Source: Ricordea florida (taxonomy: Eukaryota > Cnidaria > Anthozoa > Corallimorpharia > Ricordeidae). Taken from it: DNA of 64,000 bases. Shown in pieces: positions 10,215 through 24,200 of the stretch. The position numbers were made by a program, and so were the translations under genes. The stretch spans positions 2,292,501 to 2,356,500 of the forward strand of contig OX453278.1 in the NCBI GenBank assembly GCA_949710005.1, given 5' to 3'. The first letter of the stretch is position 1, and each line of letters begins with the position of its first letter. Under the pieces are notes generated by a model. It searched no databases, was not told the DNA's origin, and was given only the letters and a program-made list of their open reading frames with translations.

Positions 10215-13200
10215 TCAGCTAGGTAAATATCTGTGGTAAAGAGTAAATGTCTGACTGGGATTGACCCATGATCGCATCTTATTCCCCACCATATCAACAC
10301 TGTCAAAGCCATGCTTAAGTCCATGTGCTAGCACTCTGGCAGCCAACTTGGTAAGTGGACCGGCATCAGGATGAGTGAGAAGGGAAGACAGTTTCATCCA
10401 CTCACACTGTGCAACCTCATTCTCACAGACACTGATGCCGTATGACAAGGGCTCCATCCTACATACAAGGTATATGTCAGACTTGTCAAATGCATGTTTC
10501 ATTTGATGCTGCTCTCTGAACAACAAAACTGATCTGAATTCTGTGAAAAAAATGCAAATTTTAATTTAGCCTGGATTTTCTTACTTAGGGCAGTATTCAA
10601 CAATGTTAGTAACATCATGCTATACTCTGATTGTTCTGTACAGTATCTTTCATTTTGATCAATGCTTCTATTGGACTCTTACAAGGAGCATGTAACAGTA
10701 TTACATAATTGGAAAGATGCTCCTGGAATTGGCTCTGACTGGTCGCATCAGCAAAAACAATGGTAAAATCTTGTCCACTAACTTTAAAATGACTACAAAG
10801 CAAAGGACTATTCTCTTCTGAAAGTGTCAGAGGATCTTCCACTACACTACACAGAATGGAAGAACAACAGTTAACCTGGACACTAACCTGCCCTGATGCC
10901 TGTCTCCTCAAAGACTTCACGCACTGCTGTATCTTCTATATAAATAACCATTGTAAAACAATGACAAATAAAGATTAGCAAACAATGAAACCCAAGTTTA
11001 CTAACATTACCGATACCATGTTACAAATTTTCAAGTCTTTTTAAAGTAGTAGATGCAGAAGGTCTACCCAACAATGAACCTCCAAATATTTAGAATAATA
11101 TTAAATTGTTGCTACAACAGAGCAGCTGTAGCATACATACCAAAACTTTCTCCTTCATCAGAGAGTCCTCCTGGAAATTTCCATATAGCTTTTCTCTTCT
11201 TTCCAACAGCATACTACACATGTATACGAACAGTTAAAGGATATAGTGTTACACAACTGCAGTTTCCAATGCATTTGGAAAATAACTTGGCAAGCACTTC
11301 TCTAAAGCCTACTATAGTGAATTGGAGTTTGGACAGTTCTAACCAACTACAATTGATATTCTGATTTTAATTTCAGAATCAGTATTTATCCTAGACAGTA
11401 CCGTATGTTTGTCCTTTATCACCAAAACTTCGCTTTTCTCTTTGTTGAAAACAAGACCTGCAAGTCATCATGTAAGTGAAGAAAAGACCTTAAAAATACT
11501 TTGTGGGTAAAAGATAGCAAGTAACAGATTATTTGATTTCAGTCAAACAAATTTCAGCTGAATGCAACTTTGTAAGGAAACTGCTAGACCAAAAGGAAAT
11601 CAGAAGATGAGAATCATAACCACTATTCTCCGTCTTTGTTATGTCTGATCACTTGATGATGGGTTAATATTAGAAAGAAGAAAGGGTCTGTTAAAGGAAA
11701 ACAATCAACATACGAATGCACCTGAAACTCCAATTTGGTGAGTGGCATATGGAGGCACTTTGCATGGAACTCTCTGAGGGAGCCACTTTAACAACATTGC
11801 ACTGTCCCCCACGGCATGATGGTAACTGAAACCATGAGAAAAAGCTACTGGTATAAGGTAGCTTTGAGCAACAGGGACTTTCATCCAAACTGATTTCTTT
11901 GCATCCTTTCGCCACTGTAGGATACTCTCTGTTTTAAAAAAATGATGACAAGACAGAAATTTAGGGTAGAACTTGAACCAGGAAATAACACCAAAGAACA
12001 AATTTTGTGAAGATTTCCATAGCATACCATACTGAACATTATGAATGCTGTGGTTGTTTTGTTTTGTTATGTTCCTAAAAAAAGAAATATTTGCATGTGC
12101 ATAACTCTATACAATTCAACAACAGCAAGCATAATAAAGTATGGGATGATACAAAAATCTAGCCCAACTTTATCAATGCAGGTGCAGTTAAATGGAACAG
12201 TGGAAGAGTGGCCTGGAATGAAAGTTTTAACCTTAACCCTTTAACCCCTGAGATCAAAATCTTAATTCTTCTAACTGATCTCAATACATCTTACATTACA
12301 ACAGTGTGGAGATTTTGATGTTATATCAACAAAAACCTATACAAGTTTTCAAATTGCATATTCTCATGAGCTCTATGGTTGCCTTTGTAGTATTATGTTT
12401 AAGAGAAGATGCATGTTGGTCACTCTCAGGGAGTAAAGGGTTAAAGTAAGTAAACCCGAAGGCTGACTATGACCTGAGATGAATGGTCTCATACTCCAGC
12501 CTAGACAATAATTTTGTTTATCACAACAATAATTGTAATTAGAATTATTAAATTATTAATATTATAATCAGGTAGGCAGGATAACTTGCAAGTGGTATGC
12601 TTGTCATTAATTCCAGAAATTCATATACTGACCCCTGGAAGGCTAGCCCTGACCGAGTCTTATAAACAATGGGAGAAATTCATCATATGCAGACAGAGAT
12701 GTTGATACACCATAAAAATCTCCCCATGAGTATGTTTAAGCAGGTTAAAAGCTCTTTTGTTAATCTACATGTAACTATAGAATGCAGGGCCAATTTTGGA
12801 GTGATATTAAGCAAAGTGGGTCGGCGACTCGCCAGTCTTGTTAATTTATGTATAAAAGATCGAGTTGGGTATATACTTCTGTGGCTCGGCGGCTCGTCAG
12901 TCACAGCAAGTGTTTAGAGAACGAGTAATGTATGTATTTGGTAAGATTTCCGGACAGGTCCCGGAATGATTTCCGCACAGGTCCCTACTTCATTATGCAT
13001 GCTATAGCCGTACGGTTTCGTTCTCAGAAATGTTTGCACGCGCACTTCCCAAGACAATTCAATTACAGCATGCACAATGAAGTAGGGACCTGTGCGGAAA
13101 TCTTACCCAGGTCCCTACTTCATTATGTATGTTGTAGCCATACTGTTTCATTCTGCAAATAACAAGAAATGTTTACATATCATTACCCTAAACAATTCAT

Positions 13201-13698
13201 CTGCTGAAGTATGGATGATCTGAATGAAGTAGGGATCTGTGCGGAAATCTTGCCATATATTTTTCTGGCTCGGCGGCCGGTCAGTGACACGACAAGTGTT
13301 TATAGATCGAGTAAGGTACATATTTCAATGGCTCGGCAGCTCGTCAGTCACGGCAAGTATTATTTGACTGGCGAACCGTCGAGCCGTTTAAATAACACTT
13401 GTCATGGTTTGACTGGCGAGCCGCCGAACCAATTGAATTAGAATTTCTGGAAAAGTGCCCCTGAGTTCTACATAGTTTAGCATATAGAAAAATCCAACAA
13501 GAGCTTACCTTTAAGCCGAACGGAAAATTCTTCCGGCGAATAGTTTTCTCCTAACTGCGCTAGATTAACATCAACCCCATTAAACTCAGCTCGCTGCCAT
13601 TTCAAGCAAAGTACTGCCGCTGGTGAAGCATGGGTCATTCTACACCGCTGAAGTACCCGACGAGATGGTTTAAAATGCCTGCAAATTATGGCTAGCAT
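10215..13698 (-). CDS. NUDT6: Nudix hydrolase, NUDT6-like, complete (298 aa)
   Basis: Exons in transcript order: 13698-13509, 11928-11722, 11457-11402, 11213-11141, 10932-10888, 10540-10215; every phase joins. The start is the first ATG in the open frame (13698); the frame continues left only to a TTG. Exon 2 carries the NUDT6-type pre-Nudix region (GFSYHHAVGDSAMLLKWL, then YATHQIGVSG). The Nudix box spans about residues 167-189: GGLSDEG-E, then REVFEETGI, fitting G-x5-E-x7-R-E-x2-E-E-x-G. The box is split across exons 4 and 5. The length is close to the roughly 316 aa of the human protein. Nudix enzymes cleave nucleoside-diphosphate-linked substrates with metal bound by the Glu residues; the physiological substrate of NUDT6 is not well settled. 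Confidence 0.93.
12820..13440. repeat. Nested repeat cluster in NUDT6 intron 1
   Basis: Degenerate units of about 75 bp containing TGGCTCGGCGGCTCGTCAGT occur near 12880, 13265 and 13330, with an inverted copy at 13370-13435. Between them (about 12940-13260) are two or more copies of the MITE whose ends read GATTTCCGCACAGGTCCCTA. The MITE appears to have inserted into an older repeat. Confidence 0.55.
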
Positions 13699-14993
13699 AG
13701 CTTTAAACCGTTGCTGCAAATTTCCGTTAACCGAAAGCTGCAAATTACACCAGTAGCTGGGATTGGTTTCCGTAGAACGATGCCAACAAAGTTTTTAAAT
13801 ACCTCAGGGCTTGGTTTTCACAAGTTCGAAAATATCGCCGCCATATTGGTTTTGAAAGACCGTCGGATACTGTTAACTAATAAAGTACCTCTTCGTAGGA
13901 CCTAGGTCTCTCTCAATACAGAGCGACTAGTTTGACACATTGTAGTTCGGTTTTATTTCTTAAGTCTTTGATCCAATAAGGGGCTTTAATGAATTAAAAT
14001 TATCTAGTTTCACTCTAGGTTTTTATAGTCTTTCATTTCGAGTTCACAATGGTAAACTTCTACGATCATCCATAATTCCAACCGTCTCACTGAAAGCAAA
14101 ACTGTATGCATTAGTTGTGACTTTCCATGATGATTACAACAGTTATGGTTTCACGACAGTTTTTAGAGAAATCTCTCCAAACTTACATTTCCATTGAGTT
14201 TTTTTTACGTAACATTCTTTCAAAGTAATTATGACCGTTGTCGTTCTATAACTATGAATAAGCTGAACGGATATTGAATTCGAAAGTGACAGTGTTAAAT
14301 GTGTTTGTGCCTAAAATTTAATTACTCGTTTGTTTGCAATAGCACTGAAAGCAAATCAAGGAGCTGACCGTTTCAATGTTTGATCTATGAACAAGATAGC
14401 AAAGACTTCCTTCTTTAATATGGCTTTCATCTTGTTTTCTTAGCACAACCGAACATAAACATCATTTTTCCAAAGAACAGTGCATATAAATGGGAATCAG
14501 AAGGTAGCATTTTAAAATGCTTTGAACTGCTAGTCTTTCAGATATACCGGCAAAAGTATGGTCTGAGAGGTTCAGTAAATGTAAAGATATGAATTTTTTT
14601 TGTATTTGAACGGCGTTTGTTCCCAAATGCACAGCCCGATCGAGATCCACAGGGCCCCAAGAATCCGAACACAAGTTTAAAGCCCTGGTGTGGGTTTGTC
14701 AGCACAAATTCGACTGTGATGCCTTGCCCAGCTGAAAACACCTGTCGAAGGGAACTGTCTAACAAATAAGCATGATATGGGCAAAGCGAAGAGTTGAGGA
14801 GGCAATCAATTGCAAACTCATTCTGAAGTCAATCAAGGATCAATGATAACTAAATTGATAATAACAATAATGACATGCCTTGAAATCAATTAGGAAGTTA
14901 CAAAGGAAGTCAGCAAGTCATATAGAAAAACGAGAGAACGAAACTCTCCGTGGAAAATTGAACGACCAACCGTGCGTCTTTTATCTTAACACG
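13699..14993. other. Intergenic region between divergent genes
   Basis: Upstream of both NUDT6 (-) and the class A GPCR (+). It must hold at least the NUDT6 promoter. No named element or ORF with support. Confidence 0.4.
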
Positions 14994-16037
14994 ATGACAG
15001 AGAACCAGACGAACCAAGTGACTGCGTCAAATGAGGCACTTAGGAGATTTTCCAGCGAATTGTCTTCCAGAACTTTTGCTGCGATTTGCACCGAAGCAGG
15101 AAGTGTCATGCTTTTCCTTGCCTTTGCCGTGGTGGGAAACGCCCTCGTATGTGCCGCAATAATGAAAAACCCAGTGATGTCATTTCGACGAACTTTTACA
15201 AACATTTTCATCTTTGGTCTGGCACTATCCGATTTAGCGATGGCTTGTTTCTGTATGCCATTCTGTGTCGGTGTTTTAATACACGGTAAGTGGAATTACA
15301 GCCAACTTACTTGCCAATTTCAAGGATTTTTAGTGTGTTTCTTAGCGTCGACGTCGCTGTACACAATGCTCCTGACAGCAGTGAACCGTTACATATGCGT
15401 CGTGAGACCGAAGATCTATAACACCGTTTTTACTTTCAAATCAACCAAATTTATGCTCTCCGTTCTCTGGATCGTTCTTCTAATAACTGGGATATTTTTA
15501 ACAAAGTTAAATGTTGTAGAGTTCCGCTTCCACCCCGGACGCGCGTTATGTCTTCCGTTTGTGACAAACGAGATGAAAAAGTACGCAAATGTTCTGCGAA
15601 TTGTCGTCGTGTTTTGCATTTTCATCGTTCCCTGTGCAGTCATCTCCACAAGTTACTACAAAGTCTTTAAAACAGTGCGCACTCACCAAATCACCACAGC
15701 ATCTTTGCTTCTGCAAGCCAGTGGAAGAATCAGTTATCTAAACTGCAAGAGGGTGGGATACAGCGCTCAAGAAATTAAGATGACGCGAACGCTCTTAATT
15801 GTTGTGGCATCTTTCGGTTCTGTTGTATTTTCCCTTCTTGTGCTTGAAGCCTTTCTCACCATCGTAAACGTCAGTAAAACAAGTATTGATGTGCCACGCG
15901 CAGTGCATTTAATTTGGACAGAAATTGGATTTTCAAGTAGCGCAGTTAATCCATTTATTTACATCATTACGTGCCGAGCGTTTCGCAGACTATTGCGCTG
16001 TAGGCAGCCAAGAGAGGTTATGCCCTTGAAACACTGA
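14994..16037 (+). CDS. Intronless class A (rhodopsin-type) GPCR, melatonin-receptor-like, 347 aa
   Basis: The frame is open from a TTG at 14880, but the first ATG is at 14994 and gives a typical short N-terminus with a glycosylation sequon (NQT, residues 4-6). Class A landmarks are present: GN at 48-49 (TM1), LALSDL with Asp80 (TM2), Cys107 at the start of TM3, NRY at 131-133, Pro in TM5 (IVPCAVI) and NPFIY at 319-323 (TM7). NRY instead of DRY is typical of melatonin receptors and of many expanded cnidarian orphan receptors. TM6 reads LLIVVASFGSVVFSLLV and lacks the CWxP toggle motif. The C-tail is short and basic. A single-exon structure suggests retroposition or tandem expansion. The ligand cannot be told from sequence. 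Confidence 0.9.
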   Translation: MTENQTNQVTASNEALRRFSSELSSRTFAAICTEAGSVMLFLAFAVVGNALVCAAIMKNPVMSFRRTFTNIFIFGLALSDLAMACFCMPFCVGVLIHGKWNYSQLTCQFQGFLVCFLASTSLYTMLLTAVNRYICVVRPKIYNTVFTFKSTKFMLSVLWIVLLITGIFLTKLNVVEFRFHPGRALCLPFVTNEMKKYANVLRIVVVFCIFIVPCAVISTSYYKVFKTVRTHQITTASLLLQASGRISYLNCKRVGYSAQEIKMTRTLLIVVASFGSVVFSLLVLEAFLTIVNVSKTSIDVPRAVHLIWTEIGFSSSAVNPFIYIITCRAFRRLLRCRQPREVMPLKH

Positions 16038-16620
16038 GAGAACGTGAGGTTAGCTTATTGTCTGTACGTTAACATCACTATACAATATTCATTACTTCAC
16101 AATTGTAATACGGGTTTTTTGTAATACAGGTGTTTTTTTTAGCTTTTTTTGGTTTTACGCGATCTGTTTTTCGTCGTTCGATTTTCGGGGGCCAGTCGGT
16201 CCACCTTCGTCAGACATCATTTCATCTAATCTCATGTGCTTGGTTCGTGTCAGTTGATATCGGTAAGTTTCGCCTTGCTCGTTATCAAGAGATGTATAAA
16301 AGGCACCATAACAAGCGCAAGAGAGCTGGCTGGTATCCATGACTTTAGGCGAAGCATAAAGGTTGTCGAATAGCGTCATTAAACAGCAAACGAACCAATC
16401 ATTTCATTGTAGCATAAGTCTGTTACAAGAGTACCTCTCATGTGACGTATGTCTGTTTGTGATGTGCATTCATTAACGTTTTGTCCAAGAAGAAAAACCT
16501 GTTTGTGATTGAGTCTAAAACTGGTTTCCTAAAAAGTGTCGAGTTTCACTGATATATACTCAGTCGTTCTAAGAAATATATGCGTGCGCCAATGACGCTC
16601 ACACTAAGCGTCCCATTGGT

Positions 16621-19600
16621 TTAAGCTTCGATGACGTATTGTCCTCCTTCCTTGTAAATATTAAGGTTTTTCAGAGTAGAAACTGTGATCTTCTCTGGCG
16701 GTCGGTTCTGCGCAGATATGACAAAAGAAAACAGTGTAAATGTATAATTAACAAACATTCAACTTTGCAAAAAAGGTTGTTACTGACACTACTACACTAA
16801 AGCGTGTTTTAAAAAATGCATGTAGCGAGCCTAGAAAGTCTCGCTCCTATACACGGTATCAACTCACCGTCATATTTCTCTTTCGAGTCCTCTTCTCGGT
16901 CTCAGGTTTGGCATCGTCGATGCTCTCATAGATGTGGAGGTCGGATTCTCCGTCAGGGACCTGGGCCTTGTCCTCGTTCTCAGGCTCTTCGCTTCCAGGC
17001 TGTGCCTCCTCTGCATGCTTGATAAAATCTTTTCTTCCCTGAACGACGTTGACAAAATAATAAAAATAAAACACTCAGATGAGTGAAGACGTCAAGAGCG
17101 TCACCAGGCAAATTAGAGATTTCTACAAGCTTCCCCTCTCCTGCCAGAAGGCAAATTGATGGTGTTTATTTAGCATACACAAATGGACGTAAAGACACTG
17201 TATGTATGACCAGGACATAATCTGAAAAACCCACCTCTCTTCCTAGGACAAACATGGCTAAAGCCTAAAAGACAAGAAGACAAATTAATAATAATGATAA
17301 TAATAATAATAATAAATGATAATAATAATAATGATAATAATAATAATAATTTTAATATTAATAGTAAAAACAAGAGAGCATACACGGCCTTGCAACAAAA
17401 AGCCCAGAAATTGAAAAAATTAAATAATATACTTGGTTGATTGGTCAGAAAATAAGCTAGAATCCAACGTAGACGTTGCTCGGGCTTTGTCACGCGTTCC
17501 TCGCCCACATCGGTGGTGAAGGAACACGTGACAAAACACAAAGGAGGAGACCACTGACAAGGCGGCTCATAGAAATTTGTTAGGTGTTTAATTAACATTA
17601 ACAGTTCAAACTTTAGTCGCCTTAGCTTACTGCTACATTCATTCTTCGCAAGGATAAAGAAACTCAACCACAGTCAAAAAAATCTTTCACCTGCATGACA
17701 ACAAAGGCAGAGAGAAGATACTGCTCAAGAAAACGCTCCTTGTCAACAACTTGGTAAGCAAAGGTGCACGTCAGTCCAAAGAAAGCCAGGAAAATGGCGT
17801 CCTTGATTACACGGAACCTAAAAATTGTGTACATGCGTACAATCAGTTAGACACGGACGCGTGATTCAATGGCCATTAGTGCGTCAAACTTGTTGCTTTA
17901 TTGTCACAATTTTTCCTTGCAAGCCAGACCTCAAATATTTTGCAATACAATAAACGCCTCAGTGTCTGAAAATTTCCCGAGAGGGTTAGAAACTAGGGTA
18001 CATTCATTGTATGTCTAACGAGAAGATCCAGCAGCTCAACAAACTGACCTCATCTCTTCGTAATCGTAGTTATTTCTCACGTCTTCAGTTGGGATGAGTA
18101 ACTTGATCAACACAGCCAAATTAAACTGGAAATCGAAGAAACAAATAGAACTTGGTTTTCACTCCAAACACCTGCTTGGTCGGCAATAAGTGCAGTCACT
18201 TAGCGCAAAAGGTTTCGCAATCTTCCTTCAAAGTTTAAATCTACAACAAATTTTTATTTCACGCAACAAATAATACAACTGTTAAATTACGTTTAAATGA
18301 GAATGAGTAGGTGCTTCAGTATGTTGGAGTCTGACGCCTGAGCTCTCAAGTTGAAATGTACCATAAGGTTCAGTTCTGTGCCCTTTTTCTTAATGACATG
18401 CGTGCAAACATTTCAACGCGTTGATCGGCTGAGAGCAGTGCAGAAAGTTGAAATTGAGTGCAGAAAGTTGCAATTGAGTGCAGAAAGATGAAATTGAGGG
18501 CTGAAATTTGAAATTAAATTTGTGCATGTTTATTATTAACAAGTAAGCAAATGATTTCGAGTGCAATTTTATTTGAATAAGCACTCGTAAAGTTTTCAGA
18601 CAACAAATTGCACTAGCCCTACAGTCTCGTGCAATATTTTTGATCTTTGGAAAACTTACTCGTGCTCATTTATTCCAAATTGCACTCGAACCCATGTAAT
18701 TACCTCTATACAAAAGGAGAGAGCAATTGCTTTAATTTTGCATTTCTATGATAGACGATTGGCTTAAGAATCTGGCGCCATTTTCTCGACCAATCAAAAG
18801 TAAGACTGAAACTAACTGTGATTTAAGCTTGCGTGTGTTTTCCCGCCCTTTGTGCCCATACAGGTGACGCCTAAGAGCGGTACAAGCTCGTTTATAATAC
18901 GTACGTGTGTGAAATTACATTCACAAAGCCCATACCACAACACCGAGAAACTCTCTACTCTTGGCGAACAGTAAGTGACTTCTTTAACGTCTCACAAAGT
19001 TATACGAACAAGGGCTGTGAGACGGGACCTACGGTTTATGAGGGTCTCCCAGGGGGGGTCCTTGTTCCCTTGTTCCCTTCCAAAATTGCCCATTCTGAAA
19101 ATGTTCCCATGTTCCCACACATTTTCAGAATGTTTTCGTACTGTAATTTTTCGAATTTTGTTTCCCTGTTCCCAAAAATTGGCTGATGTTCCCTTGTTCC
19201 CTTCGATATTTTGCCAATGTTCCCTTGTTCCCCAAAACCCCTGGGAGACCCTCGTTTATCTTCCTTATCCGATACTAGAAAGTCGAACTAATTACAGATG
19301 TCTTTGCAAAGACAGCATTTTCTCCTAAGCAATTTAAAGACCCTGAGTGATGGTCCGGCGGTGATTCTAGCCCTCTCATACGAAGTGCTCAACCAACGGA
19401 GCTAACCGGTCGGCTGTTAATTAACAATTATTCGCCGAAGGCGAAGTGATTCTTGGTGAATATTCACCGACACGAAGTCGAGGTGAATATTCACCGATAA
19501 TCACTGAGCCTGAGGCGAATAATTGTTTTAGTATAAATACACAGGAGATTATTTCAAAAAAGAAAAGAAAAGCATTTTACAACACGAAAAAGTTTTATTT

Positions 19601-21230
19601 CATCAAAAGCGCGCGAACGACTGGCAGCCATTTTGTTCGTCGAGGTGATTATCGGCTGATAATGCGAGATAGCAAATCGTCTCAAAAGCAACACCTATAA
19701 AACAACTTCTCCAAAACGAAACGTTTGCAATCTTCCATGCCTCGATTTTTTGTGACAAAATGTTGAGATTGACTCATTTTTCGCATTGTGAGATTGACTC
19801 ATTTTTCGCATTCTTATCGTTCTTGGAGAACGGATTTTTCTCTTCCGGCGTTACGACAAACTGTCGTGATTGACACATTATTTGCATTCCGATCGTTCTT
19901 ACTGGAAGAACAAAATTTTAAACTTCCGCTTTGTGCTTGCCTGTTATTAACGTGGCGCGCACGCGTACAACGCAATCCGCTGATCACTGTCAAGATTAGG
20001 GTTGCGGGCCTCTCTTGGGCCCGCAAATACATTTACTGAACTAGCCAGAGTGCTCTCTTCGTATGTGACTTAACGCTGGTGAATTATTGAACGGGAATAT
20101 TTGCAGGTATTAAGACTATTCAATACGAGTGGGCAGCTGAAAAGATAGCCCAATCACGTACTCACCAGAGCGATGATGATAACCGGAGCGGCGTAACCCC
20201 ACATTCCACTTCCGGCTGCTGCCTTCCAACAACTGTTACGTGATAGGACCAAATTGAGAAAAAAAATCAAGTGAAGACGATATTTTCTTTTCAAGAGCCG
20301 ACTGAATAATGAAATATTAAGTAATGGTCCGCGTAAGAACTAGGCAGGTCAAACGAAAAATCGATTAAAAAGTGTGAACTCTTAATTGTTAATGTCAATT
20401 AAATCGACGAATCTGATTGGTGGACGGCCAAAAATCGCCGAAAAAACAATGAAAAACCCGACATAAACAACATTTTTCTCCTTAGTTTTCCCCAGGTCCC
20501 TCCTGTCTACCTCACGGTCAAATATTAGCATTGTTCTATGCGCCAATCAAAAGTTAGAGCTATTGCACTAGCCTATTGTTCTTTTGCCTAGTTCTTACGC
20601 GGACCATTACTTAACATCAAATATGGTATTAAGGATTCAGGCTTATCGGGTCTAGAAACCCGGTCGAGCCACTTACACGGCGTTCGGGTCCTTCAGATCG
20701 ATCTTGACTCCAATAGCGATTAGAGCCACCAGTAAGGGAAGCCCTACAAAGAATAACGATAAATACGTATTATAGTGTAAAGGTTCCCATACCAACCCAT
20801 TCCTAGAAGTAATCTATTGATCAAACGCCAAATTCTTCCAAGTGAAATTTATGAAAAATGTAAAGCAATCAGGAAGGAGAAAAGCAATTTAGTTCTTTAG
20901 AGTGAAAGAGCGAAGAGAAAAGAAGCGACAGGATTTGATACTCAGTTAAGCATGAATATTTTCTCGGGTGAGGAAAAATTGCTGGGAAAAATTCAGGCAG
21001 ACGATATTGGGAAGTAATAGCAAAAACAAATGTGAACTTACCCCATCCAATAACAACGTAAACAATCTCAATATTGAGGTTGGAGGCGAAGACCTTCTTA
21101 ATTTTGCCGTGGATTCTCAAGCCATGGAGTAAAAGCCAACAGAACTCCGCCAACACGAAAAAGTACACGGCAAATGAGAGAAATCCGCAAAGAGTCTGCA
21201 AAATAATGATAATAATAATAATAATAATAA

Positions 21231-21261
<31 letters not shown>

Positions 21262-24200
21262 AAGAAGAAGAAGAATTAAAAAGAAGAATGAGAGACACTA
21301 TGAGGCGAAAGGAGCTTTTCGAGTGAGAAAGTTCCGCTGGCAAAAAGGACTGCAGAGGACGATTGATCCTTTGGCATTTGCGCCTGCAATTACTTTGCAC
21401 AGCATTAACTTAAGAAGCTCTGAGGAGGACTGAATACGCATGAAATGCCAGGCTTGGCTGCTGTTAATGATCACTCACCTGTTGAGCCTTAGCATGCGCA
21501 CCAATGAGAAACACGCACTGCATTATGCTAATAGCCACACACATGTTAATACGCATAACTTCGCCTCCGTGGATTTCACTGCAAAAGAACAGAACAAAAT
21601 GATTTAGCGACCGTTCATTTTTATGAGGAAAAGGAAGGGGGGGGGTGGTGTCGGTGTGATTCGGAAAGTACTATTTAAAAATTGCATAACCCCCCTTAGC
21701 TTGCCAATTTTTCACATGACCCCCCCCCCCCCCAATCAAAAGAACGAGTAGTCAATTTCGTATGAAAACATTATCACATAAATGTTATTAATAAAGTATT
21801 TCACGTGACTCCCCTTTCCCAAAACTGTTTTCGCCTGACCCCCCCTAAGTCCCACCAACCCCCTCCCTCGTAAAAAAATGAACGGTCCCCTTAAAAGTCA
21901 ATAGTTCTTTAACTCTTGTATATTACACGTTGTGAGCTACCTTCTAGTGACATCACTGAATAATTAGCTGACGCGTATATTTGAGTTGTTGAATGTTAAA
22001 TATATGCCTCTTACTAACCGAGTTCGAAGTCGGTACTGTAAGTTACGGCCATAAATCAGAGCGGAAAAACGAGGATCCGTAACTTACAATACGTACCGAG
22101 AAAACGAGGTTGTAAGATATTATTTTATCTCTGGAGACATTTTGGCGACCAAAACAAACTTTTGAATTTAGCGGGCCGTACATTGAAGTAAGGCCCGCGA
22201 AATTGACCAATCACAAGGTGCGTATAAACTGAGAGATATAATATCAAGCTTAAATATTGCGCAATTGCTACTTACACTTTCCACACAATGTGAACGATTG
22301 CCAAAATGAGAAGAAATAATGAAATTCCAATTCCGATGTACGTGTTCGCCAGAAGTCTGAACTTTGGTTTCATAATCTGGAAAGACGATACAAATTTTGA
22401 GTCAATAACGATTGGCAATAGTTACTTTGACTTCACAGTAAGAAAATGCGTGATTCCGTATTTCTGAAACGTCACGGAAATATGGAACTTTTTCTTAGCT
22501 GTACCTGCTTTTACTGACCTCACGATGATTCGATTTTTTCATAGTTAAAGATGTATTTTTAAATTGATCAGACCAGCATAGTCAGGAACGAATTCTGAGT
22601 ACACAGAAGATAGTTATACCTTCTCATGCCCAACAACAGCGAAAAGGCCGTCATGATCGCAGGCGCAGGATGTGTGTGTTACATTCGTTTTCAGGACTGT
22701 GCAGCCATGCCTACTCCATCCTCTGGTGGATCGCAACCTGGGAAGAATATTTGTTATATTTTGTAATAAAACAAACAGATCTAAAATTAATTCTGGTTTT
22801 CTGTTACCCTTCACCGTTAAAGTTTCGAAAACGGCAGATGTGTAATATTGAGATAGCAAGCAGAGGGTGATAGAGATTTATTTGCTTCAAGTGCTTACGA
22901 AGGCTAACCGATTTTTGTTACCAATGGCGGATTTCTGCGAGTCTGTTTTAAATGTTAGATAGGTTTAGTGTTAAATTAAACATAGGTTAATATCATTGAA
23001 ACAAATTAGTGCATCTTATATTCAGCTGTGTTTGTTAGCGAGTCTACGTCAAAACATCCTGATTTATACTTTTCATTTATTTAATCTGTATCTACTTTTT
23101 ACCAAGTCATATTGTCTGTATATTACTTTCCAAAAAGCGCTTTTTTCCTTGTTTCAATTTCATACAGTTCGTAAATCGGTAGGAATTCGAAGTGAAAGTG
23201 ATTAAAAACAGTAGCGTTAGTACGTTAATTTATTTTTGCAGAGTCTCAGGTGCAAGTGATGGCTGGCATGCGTTCGTGTCTTAAAAGTGCTTAAGAGGAG
23301 GAATTAACTGTGAGATGTTCTGGTGATGTCTGTGTGTCTTCGAAGGTGACAGAACTTACGGATCAGAGTTGTCCAAGGGCTCATCTCCCCTAAAGAGTTA
23401 AATATCAAACTAAGTTCTACATAAAACTTCTTCGAACTTTTTATAGTCTAATTTCGCTTTACCAGATAGAACATAGTCAAAAAAAAAAAAACATGGAAAA
23501 TCCCACCACAACATCACGAGGAAAGCAGGGCTAAAAATTAACTCCAGTGCTTGGTGGCCAGGCGGGCCAGTTTCCTTGAATTGGCCCATCCCAAAATGAA
23601 GAAGCCCTCGATTTCCTCTAGTTGTGAATGTGGATCGCTCGTGGAATTACTGTTAAAACGGCTCGGAATTTCTACTTGAGAGCTAAAGATTCACTAAAAT
23701 GGATGATATTAGAGTCCAGACAAAGAAACGAAAAGAAAGGTAGTCCAATTAAACTACGCATTGAGATTTATTATTAACTTTGTACTTCGCATAATTTACA
23801 TTGTAACGGTTCTAAACTCCGTTGCATAGTCGCACATCGGGCATTCGAACTTTAACTTTTGGTGGCCCTGGTCAGTTTCAACTCGCCACTGGCGACCGTG
23901 CGACCGCCAATTTTTAGCCCTGAGAAAGGGGTAAAAGAGAGAAGTGGAGAGAAGAGGTGGCAGTACCTGAGAGGGGGGGGGGGGGGGATTGGAATAGAAG
24001 TGGGAAGTGGTGGAGAGGGAGAAGGAAGAGCACTGAAGCGTGAGGGTTCGCGGAAGCTGGAGAGAGAGAGGAGTAGGAGAAGTAAAAGCGAGGAGAAAGC
24101 AGAAGAAAGAGAACGAGAATGGAAATTTGTAAATCATTTTAGTTCAGGCAGGGAAAAATCTGCAATTCATATAACAACTTACTGTGCTTTCTCGTTCCAC

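Noticed and set aside
17170..17667. 165-residue minus-strand ORF
   Set aside because: Reads through an intron and an (AAT)n repeat; only 17235-17264 is a supported exon, in a different frame.
21074..21433. Arg-rich and Ser/Tyr-rich ORFs
   Set aside because: Translations of the (AAT)n(AAG)n repeat; the minus-strand ORFs only partly overlap a real aGPCR exon, in another frame.
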